The notes under the pieces: model-generated
Told to the model about the DNA's origin: nothing
Databases searched by the model: none
What the model saw: only the letters and a program-made list of their open reading frames with translations
Source of the DNA: Adiantum capillus-veneris
Taxonomy: Eukaryota > Streptophyta > Polypodiopsida > Polypodiales > Pteridaceae
Length of the DNA stretch: 64,000 nt
Assembly: GCA_014529385.2 (NCBI GenBank)
Contig: CM043958.1
Span: 81,065,025 to 81,129,024, forward strand
Reading direction: 5' to 3'
Position numbers and translations under genes: made by a program
Shown here: one piece after another, positions 56,558-64,000 of the stretch
Numbering within the stretch: position 1 is the stretch's first letter
Layout: each line of letters starts with the position of its first letter

Positions 56558-56630
56558 GGTCCCATGGTGTAGTGGTTATCACGTTCGCTTTACACGCGAA
56601 AGGTCGCGAGTTCAAAACTCGCTGGGGCCA
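56558..56630 (+). tRNA. tRNA-Val (UAC)
   Basis: A 73-nt cloverleaf. The acceptor stem GGTCCCA pairs with TGGGGCC with one G-U. The D arm has GTGTAGTGGTTATCAC. The anticodon stem TTCGC/GCGAA closes loop TTTACAC, giving anticodon TAC, which reads GUA valine codons. The T arm is GCGAG/CTCGC with loop TTCAAAA. The discriminator base is A, as usual for valine. Internal A and B boxes are intact, there is no intron, and GTTTTG directly downstream can serve as a Pol III stop. It looks functional. Confidence 0.93.
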
Positions 56631-57060
56631 GTTTTGCTCCTGAATGGCAATCATAGTCAGGACGCCTACTCGCAGCGACAGTCTTTTTTGGGATGTTCAA
56701 AAGGTGGCGTCCTTCTCTACCTTGTCAATGTCAATGCATGAGTGGGGAGGTACCCCTTATTCTCTTCTGTGCAATCATCCTCAGAAAGGCTAGAATTGGG
56801 TAAGCTGTGCATGTAGATCTCAAACTCATGATGCCATTGCTGATGCCTGTGCAACAACAGTTGGATCGTGCCCACGTGCTGCCATGTCTATGTTCAACAA
56901 GCTAAATAAGTGTGGCAACATAGCACAAGCCACCTGCCTGATGCTGTTTAATGCCATGTCAAATACTCCTCTGCCCAACGAGAGCGACAAATCCCGTGTA
57001 CCATATTTAGGCTCCGATGGGGATTTCTTTTCAGGCAGACAATGGCAAATGCCTGTCCCC

Positions 57061-57100
<40 letters not shown>

Positions 57101-58220
57101 CATTGTAAGAAATAGAATGAGAGCTATTTTTGTGTCTATTGTACACAGGCTCTAAAGAGCTCTGCATAGTCACTACCTTTCTCTCGAAATGCGACCAAAA
57201 CAATATCTCACTAGATAGCATTACACTTTCAAGTCAACCACTCACACACATAAATGAACACTATTCCCTTGAATTTTTTCTGCTCCCACTCTTGGTAACT
57301 ATTTTGCATGCCCTTATAAAGCAGCTCTTGCACCCTTCCAATAGGTGTTGAATGTAGTACAAATGTAAAAATTTTACATAACCATCCCACTCTGGCAAAG
57401 GCAATCAAAGCAAAGCAGGTTAATGAGTACTAAACCAAAGCACGGAAAAATTTAGTTTCTCATCTTCTGAGGTAGAGCAGACGCCGAGCTTAACGGTACC
57501 CTCAAGATATATGCAAGTACAGATAATCAAAAGCCAAAACACCTCTGAAGAGCAAAACATTCAATATTAGCGCATCATGACGAATTGAGACTTGAGTGAT
57601 AAAGGTGGTCTAATGTTTTTTCTCCTCTGCAATCCAAATCTGGTAGCACCCTGAGTATCCATCACACATATCGACTGCTTGTGTCCAAAGCAGATGCCTT
57701 GCCACTTCATTGATCGATTCATCATAAGAGAAGACGTATCAACTAAGAAGATGCCAATGAGACAGGGAAATAGTGCTATTATTGTGTCAATGTTTAGAAT
57801 ACAGGTTTGATTCCAGCAAAATTGCAACCACCACCGAAAGAAAAGAGAAACATACGGAAAGTACATTTTCCAAAAAAGCAATCATCATGACATCCAAACT
57901 AATGTCCATACCTGCAAACAGCTACGCATATACATCATGTTTGAAGGTATAATTATGACATACTGTTTTTCATGCTCTGCAATGGTTCCTATTCCCTTCA
58001 CAAGAACTACGATGTATAATCAATAGATATGATCCAATCAATTGCCATTCAAGAATTTCCAATAAGCTGACTGCAAAAATTGACATTGTCAGAGCCTAGG
58101 CTGAATAAATTATAAAAGAATACATATGGGTAATGAATGCGGGTGAACCCCTCTTCGAATGTCAGCACAGCACTCGATTGCGTGTTCTCTTTATTATGGT
58201 ACATATGTACATCATTTGAA
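56631..58220. other. Intergenic and 3' flank of the F-box gene
   Basis: It holds a (GA)n array at 57064-57096. The part next to 58220 should contain the 3' UTR of the minus-strand F-box gene, but no clear polyadenylation signal could be fixed. Frames at 56884-57108 and 57567-57881 have no convincing domain. Confidence 0.4.
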
Positions 58221-59450
58221 CTAAGCTAAGAGAACTTGGCAATGGAGTATGTGACTCTTGTACCTGCTCCTCCCTGCCAAGTTGGCCCAAAGGGTACTTA
58301 CAACATTCTTGAAGTGGCCCTTTCCTGCAATGGTTTCCCACAAATACCCTCTATTGTCATGATTTGCAATATCGACAAGCACAATGCTCATGTTGTTCCT
58401 TACAACACACAACTTGTCACCAACTGGTAGCAATGCCGCTGCCTCTAGTGCCTGCGAATTGCCCAAGTGAAACTTACTATCAAGAAATCTTTTCCATGAA
58501 TCCGTCGCCTGGTCATAAACTCTTAGCTTGCAACCATCTGCACAATCAAGCCCATACAGGTGGCCTTTGAAAGATACACATGGATTCCGCCAACCTTCAA
58601 CCATCCCATCCAAAATTGGGGACCAAGAGTCCAATTCGGGCTCGTAGACCTCGCTCATCACCTGTCTATGGACCCCAAGCCCCTTGAGGAACCATCTCCC
58701 TTCATAAACTACTCCAATGAAAGGAACCATCGCTGTGCTCATATCAGAAATGAAAGACCACTTATTCTTGTTGGGATCGAACATTTCTGCAGTCCGCAGT
58801 GATCTTGGAATGCCTTCACACTCTCCACCAGCTACGTATAAGTAGTTGTTTATGACACAGCACCCAAAGAAATGCCTCCGACGCAACATGTCCGGCGCAT
58901 GATGCCATCTGTTTGTTCTAGGATTGTAGTAGACAACCTTCTTCATAGACCCTTTCAGCCTATCTTTGCCACCAAAGAGGAAAAGCAAGTAGCCATTCAA
59001 AACAGCACATCCAAACCCCATGGCTTCGACATAGTCGACAGGCATAGGCGGCAAAGGCTGCCATAGCAGGTGCTTCGGATCATACGTGTGCCATGATACA
59101 CGACCATCTCGGTCACGCTTGATCACATAAATCCACTCTTCCGCAGTCCCCAATTGAAGCCTTCGGGTGAAGAAGTAGTTGCTTGTAAGAAGGCGATACC
59201 ATTTCCTGCATACGATGCGAAGCTTTCTGTGGTAGAGGCGAGGGATCCGAGCCAAGCAAGCGACTGCAATGTCATTAGGAAGTCCCGGTATCAGATCCGG
59301 GGGTAGCTTGTCCTTGTCTCCTTTTGAAGCCCTGCTTTTTTTGGGCTTTATGCTTGGTTTTATGTCGGGGTGAATACAATGCTTAGTGCTTGGAACAAAT
59401 CGCCTTGCTCCAACCACTGTCAGCGTGTCGACTCTACAATAGCAATCCAC
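58221..59450 (-). CDS. SAGL1: F-box/kelch-repeat protein, exon 2 (SAGL1-like)
   Basis: It encodes almost all of an F-box/kelch protein matching Arabidopsis At1g55270 (SAGL1) over its full length, from CYCRVDTLTVVGARRFVP to the C-terminal SHILHCQVLLA. The F-box lies at about residues 68-112 (LIPGLPNDIAVACLARIP, then RKLRIVCRKWYRLLTSNYFF) and would bind SKP1 of an SCF ubiquitin ligase. Kelch units follow, with FGCAVLNGYLLFLFGG, FFGCCVINNYLYVAGGECEG and the conserved WRNPCVSFKGHLYGLDCADG. In Arabidopsis SAGL1 lowers cuticular wax and phenylpropanoid output by promoting decay of target enzymes; the same role here is inference. Acceptor TTTCTGTAG lies at 59451. The stop is at 58221-58223. The frame is intact, so the gene looks functional. 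Confidence 0.92.
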   Translation of the reverse strand: MDCYCRVDTLTVVGARRFVPSTKHCIHPDIKPSIKPKKSRASKGDKDKLPPDLIPGLPNDIAVACLARIPRLYHRKLRIVCRKWYRLLTSNYFFTRRLQLGTAEEWIYVIKRDRDGRVSWHTYDPKHLLWQPLPPMPVDYVEAMGFGCAVLNGYLLFLFGGKDRLKGSMKKVVYYNPRTNRWHHAPDMLRRRHFFGCCVINNYLYVAGGECEGIPRSLRTAEMFDPNKNKWSFISDMSTAMVPFIGVVYEGRWFLKGLGVHRQVMSEVYEPELDSWSPILDGMVEGWRNPCVSFKGHLYGLDCADGCKLRVYDQATDSWKRFLDSKFHLGNSQALEAAALLPVGDKLCVVRNNMSIVLVDIANHDNRGYLWETIAGKGHFKNVVSTLWANLAGRSRYKSHILHCQVLLA

Positions 59451-59773
59451 CTACAGAAATGCATAATGCGTTATTAGAGCATCGAAATTGAGGTCAATTT
59501 CACCTCAATTTTGCAAGTGTAATGGAAAGCTTGGCTCTGCATTTCAACAGCTCTAAACCAGCACATATTCCTCACTTCATGTCACAGCTATGGAAGTTCA
59601 AGCAACACACAGCGATGTCACAAGTGCGACCCTTGGAGCTGCCCACATAACAAATTCAGCGATTGCACGCATGTGCACACACACATGCTCCAGCCAAACG
59701 GGCGATTAAAGATGGGCTCCTTTCAGGCATCATATACCGTCTTAGCACGATGAAAAATTCTGGACAAGATTAC

Positions 59774-59830
59774 CTGGCTGGGCTGGAGGCTTGCATGAAG
59801 TGCTGAAGTGGCCATGGCCTTGGTCGTCAT
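59774..59830 (-). CDS. SAGL1: F-box/kelch-repeat protein, exon 1
   Basis: A short first coding exon ending SALHASLQPSQ before donor CCAG/GTAATC at 59773. It joins exon 2 in phase 0 to give LQPSQ-VDCYCRVD, which resembles the LQ...VQPPLVDSVSCYCRVD start of the Arabidopsis protein. The start is uncertain: in-frame ATGs lie at 59815, 59830 and 59914. 59830 is chosen because it gives the leader length closest to the 26 residues of At1g55270. With this start the protein has 428 residues, near the 434 of Arabidopsis. The intron of 323 bp is at 59451-59773. Confidence 0.7.
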
Positions 59831-60244
59831 CGAAGTTTGTGTGTGAATGTCCAGAGCCTCTCTGTTTCCATAATCTTGTCCTGCCTTTGTGGAGTGCTCT
59901 GAGCTTCCAAGCAAGGTTTGTTGGCTCTGTCTTGATGGTGAACGATGACATCAGCAACAAGTTCCTGCCATGTTCAAATCTCTCTCTCTCTCTCTCTCTC
60001 TCTTTCACACACACACAAACACACACAAGCACGCGATGTTCTGGACGTTACAGCAGAAAACGTCAGCACATCGGAGGAAAAGGATGGCCTCTGGAGGTAC
60101 AACTAATAGCCGTAAGGTAAGAGTAACCCCTTGAGAAGAAGCTACAAAAGCGTAGAAGGCAAACATAGTACTCCGGAGTCAACGAGAGAGAGGGAGGAGG
60201 TGAGAGACGGGGTGCACGCGCGCGCGCCTGTGTGTGTGTGTGTT

Positions 60245-60282
<38 letters not shown>

Positions 60283-60590
60283 CTGCATTTCCAGTGGCTT
60301 CACTGAGTTCGCTTAATGAATTTGTGTCCTGGCATCAACATTTATAAGACTCTTGTCCCTTGCTCTTTTTGACAAATCGGAAGGCTTGGCATCATGCGAC
60401 TAGGTCTATGACCCGCGCGTTGCTGCGGTAATAAAAATGACAGCACAATAAGATTAAAGTGTCGATAATTCATTAGCAGAATAGTTTACGGGTTATGCTA
60501 GTTATTAGAGGCAGAGTAAAGGGCCAGTAGAAAACCGCCCTTGTACCAGGACTCGTTTCCCACGTTCAATAATATATCCTCCATACAGTG
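59831..60590. other. 5' flank of the F-box gene
   Basis: It contains a CT array (59979-60003), a GT/GC tract near 60218-60245 and a GA array (60249-60280). CT/GA-rich leaders are common near plant promoters, but no TATA box could be assigned. No gene is seen. Confidence 0.4.
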
Positions 60591-60978
60591 CTGGGCCGGT
60601 TAGCGCAAAGCTATATTGCATCGTAGTAGTTAGATCATGAGTTCGATCCAAGAGTGGCTCCTTTTTCGTAGTCGTTTTTGTTACACCGGAGCTCTTGTTC
60701 GGCGTCGTGCGTCACTGCCTAATTCGCGACCCTTGCTCACCAGCCACATCTCATATGAGTTTTACTCTCCAATGGTGGGGGTGAAAATTGTGTTTTAGCT
60801 TACAATCGTTCTGCTTTGAAATCGTTTTTGTTACACGGGAGATCTTGTTCAGCGTCGTGCGTACTGTGCACCGCCCCATTCGCGACCCTTGCTCACCAAC
60901 CAGATCTCATATGGGTTTTACTCTTCAATGGTGGGGGTGAAAATTGTGTTTTGGCTTACAATTGTTCTGCTTTGAAAT
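60591..60978 (+). repeat. tRNA-like head plus 2 x about 153 bp duplicated body
   Basis: 60601-60612 (TAGCGCAAAGCT) and 60639-60649 (GAGTTCGATCC) resemble Pol III A and B boxes, but the arms do not pair as a tRNA. Directly downstream a 150-156 bp unit starting CGTTTTTGTTACAC occurs at 60673-60822 and 60823-60978 with about 90 percent identity. A tRNA-derived SINE is possible; the duplication itself is certain. Confidence 0.5.
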
Positions 60979-61128
60979 CAAAAAATGTCAATTGAGAGAA
61001 ACACAGAAAAAAAAATCCCACCTAGATTTTGAGGAAAATATTGTAAAATTAAGAAAAATTAGCTTGAATTTTCAAAATTTCCTCTTTAAAAATCCATAAA
61101 AGGGAAATGTATATGGTTGGAAAAAATG

Positions 61129-61196
<68 letters not shown>

Positions 61197-62919
61197 GCGC
61201 CAAAACTGAAGTCATTGGCCACTTATATCTTACCCATAAAAAAATTTTCTCAGACATCCAATGAGTCGGTGTGTGTTCCGCCTTTATGGTCAACAAACTG
61301 TTTATACCTATGCACTTATCATAGGGACATACTGGTGAGTGTAGGACCTTGTTAGCTTGTTGCCAACAGTAAATTTCTCTTTCTGTGTGTCATGTACATT
61401 CTTGCAAAATCCTTCCAAATACATGAAGAAGCAGGTGTCTAAAAGAAGGAATAAAGAGGAGACATTTGCAACAAGGGCAAAGAGGAGAGAGGTTGGTTGT
61501 GATGTAGCTTGCATCGGGCTCAACAAGGCGAGGCTTGAGGTGCCTCTCTATGAAAATGAAGGGTAGAATCTCGAACACTCTTGACATCTCCTCCTTTTGT
61601 GCCCTTTCAATGCACAAAAACTCGATCGTTTGTGTGATCGGCTTGGAGAGCTGCACGCACAACTCTCCCTCTCTCTCAGGTCTCTTGGGATAGTTTTCTA
61701 CGACGTTAAAACAATCTTCTTCCTCTTCTTCTTCTTCTTCTCTTCTCTCTCTCTCTCTCTCTCTCTCTCGTGCTCCAGGTAATGTGGAGCTAATTGCGAA
61801 GGCAAGCAAGCTGAGGTGGAGCCAGTTTTGGATGCAAGCATGATGACAAGTAGAGCCACAAAAGGCTGAGGTGGAACAGCGATGCGTGGAATGATTGAGC
61901 CTCCAAGGACTTCTTAGAACCGAGTCCCACTATGCATAAGGGGCATTAGTGATATTTAATAAAATTTGCAATATTGTGGTCACACAATAATGTTATGGTA
62001 TTAGTAATATGAAAAAGACAACACCCTAAAAAATATTAGTTCTACTAATAGTCCCTAATACTTACAATTTTCTTTGTATTAAGGAGTTACTATGTCATAA
62101 AATTTAATATCTAACCAACCCAAATGATTTTCTCATATTAAACTAATCATTTAATGTGGGAGAATAACCGAGAACAAGGGTTAGACTATAAACATGTACT
62201 TAGATATCTATCTCAACGAACAAGGGTTAGAATATAGAAATGTGCTTTACATATCTATCTCAACATGGGGTCAATGGTAAAGGGCTCCAAATAAGAGATG
62301 GTCTCTCAAAGAGCAATGCTAGCTCATGGTGCTAGCTTAAAGACCTTAGGGTGAGGTTTATTAAAGACTTCCAATGGTTAGTGTTAAAAGTCCTTTGACC
62401 TTAGGCAAGCTAGGGATGTGCTTGAGGCGGAAACCCGGCCCAAGCTTGAGGTGCTTGTGGTGCTTGCTGACTAAGGTGCTTGAGGTGCTTAATGACTAAG
62501 GTGCTAAGGTGCTTGAGGGGGTAAGGTATTCAAAAGTCAATGTATATCCGTACACAAGGGGGGCCGAGCCCTCATTGTAGGGGCTAGAGAGAGAACACAT
62601 ACACCCTTACACAAGGCAAGCTTGGTACAAAGAGAGCAAATATGACACTTGTCAAGCTCCTCTTTATGTTGCCCTCATGGTGTGCCTGAAGCCTATTGGT
62701 TGGCCTCCCAAGGGGTTCAATGATAATTTAGTTAATTTAATTAATTGTCTATGTATTTATCAAGTCCTCTCTCTCAAAGGGGAAAGGGGGACACTTCCTA
62801 AGGCTACCCTTGTTGTTTGATATGCACTAAGCCTGTGATTGGCCAAGCTTGAGGAGGTCCAATCATGTGCAAGATAGTGCTAGAAGAGGGGGTCGACCAA
62901 AGCAAGGAGGGGTTGGAGA

Positions 62920-62961
<42 letters not shown>

Positions 62962-64000
62962 TGTGTGGGTTGCAAGTGCAAGAGCTCCGTCTCCTTTTCC
63001 AAGCTAGTAGAGAATTTGAGAGCTTACACCAACACTCTTGGCTATGGAATGCAATTCCAACCAAGAGCCATGCTTCAATGCTTAAGCTTGCCATCTTCTC
63101 CATCTTCATTACTATGCTATTATGTATGCTAGCAAGAAGAGTGATGATAAGTGAGGAACTATTGCTTTCCCCTATGAATGTTTCTTCTTCCTCTTCCCTA
63201 CCCTCATTCCCCACTAGCTCTCTCCACCTTTGAAGATTTTTGAGGCCTTGGGATTGAAACTGGGGATGGTTAATGCTTTTTACAAAGTCTATGTTATGCT
63301 CGTAGCTTTCCATCTTCATTGTAGTCACAAGGAACACAAAGATTGTATTGTACCAAGTCTCTCTTGATGGGAGAATCTATAATACAAAAGCCTATTGGAG
63401 GGGGGATCGTCATCTCCACATAAATCCGGTCCTCAACTGTTGTCATGTTCTCTAAACTCTCTCTCTTGCAAAGTATTGTTCATGCCAAGCTAATTAAGTA
63501 TTATGGTTAAGTTGCTACCCCTAAATAAGTTCACCCTCTATGTTCTCAAAGTAGCTCACAAAAATGCTCTCTTTAATTCTCCTAATTCCACTATTCTCAA
63601 AGTTCATAGGTCATTTCCATTACATTAATATAGAGCTATTGGTTTCTCTTTTCTTCCTTAAGAAGAGAGGTCCTTAAGTTGTCCATGAAAGGTCTGTTTA
63701 TTGCAATAGGGTAAGTGGGACAGGGATCTATCATCTTGGTTGAGAAGGACTTAGTTCGAGGTACACCGTTGGGAACTATAGTCTTAATAATGGAGCCTCT
63801 TGGGGCTTGACTTTGGCTTAACCATTATTGAGCTACGAGCAAGCTCAACAGGAACCATAATCAACTTATCAATGTTAGATCCTCTCCACTAGTCTTTGCA
63901 ATTAACAATGTCCAAACCATGGGTATGGCTGCTTGAGAACTGATTGTCAAAGGTAAAGAAGAGTAGCGACTAAGGTTTTGACGGTACCAAAGCACAAAGT
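60979..64000. other. No gene seen
   Basis: About 3 kb of AT-rich sequence. It has TC arrays at 61131-61194, 61742-61769 and 62923-62957, and a short degenerate minisatellite of CTAAGGTGCTTGAGGTGCTT-like words at 62440-62520. Open frames such as 62804-63337 (177 codons, minus) run through the TC array as Arg-Glu repeats and have no domain. Confidence 0.5.
61131..61194. repeat. (TC)n microsatellite
   Basis: A 64-bp TC array followed by GCGCGC. Confidence 0.95.

Noticed and set aside
56556-56741. Small frame over the tRNA
   Set aside because: It is explained by the tRNA-Val gene.
56884-57108. KCGNIAQATCLMLFNAM segment resembling a PPR motif
   Set aside because: It has two extra residues compared with a PPR unit, stands alone and runs into a GA array.
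62804-63337. Minus-strand frame of 177 codons
   Set aside because: It crosses a TC array as Arg-Glu repeats and has no recognisable domain; the opposite strand is open as well.

Overview
The window is nuclear DNA of a land plant, most likely a seed-free vascular plant such as a fern. The grounds are two plant genes clearly diverged from their seed-plant counterparts, very long introns and heavy retrotransposon load. The lineage is an inference; no marker in the window fixes it.

Host genes are few and lie on the right. FANCJ, a Fanconi-anemia J type DNA helicase, is on the minus strand at 42037-44152. Exon 1 carries Walker A and a candidate exon 2 is in matching phase. The rest of the gene is not visible, and an LTR sits 24 bp past the exon 2 donor. 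An F-box/kelch gene of the SAGL1 (At1g55270) type is complete on the minus strand at 58221-59830 with two exons. A tRNA-Val(UAC) gene lies at 56558-56630. A small intron-bearing candidate gene at 30086-30321 is weakly supported.

The left part, about 0-16.8 kb and 28.4-30.1 kb, is a nest of L1-like LINE copies in both orientations: ORF1, AP endonuclease, reverse transcriptase and a C-terminal Cys/His knuckle. Their 3' ends share a short hairpin followed by GACGTTAATA and a pyrimidine tail. Several 5'-truncated copies sit inside or directly after (TC)n/(GA)n arrays. A segment of about 1.96 kb (2630-4587) is repeated at 14846-16813, and the second copy is fused to a 5'-truncated Ty3/gypsy element.

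LTR elements fill most of the rest. There is a Tat-type gypsy pol with two RNase H domains (16876-21481) and a long 3' LTR. A minus-strand element has an iMet-type primer site, an LTR at 24014-25133 and a gag fragment; its LTR recurs at 41289-42012, 8790-9075 and 201-308. A copia-like 3' end lies near 26.7 kb. A decayed gypsy at 31.4-40.9 kb carries an extra ORF after integrase that looks retropepsin-like. Two convergent copia remnants lie at 44.6-49.9 kb. All retroelement ORFs are broken, often by stops that fit C-to-T change at CAA, CAG or CGA. The stretches 49.9-56.5 kb and 60-64 kb are AT-rich with microsatellites and few recognisable features.
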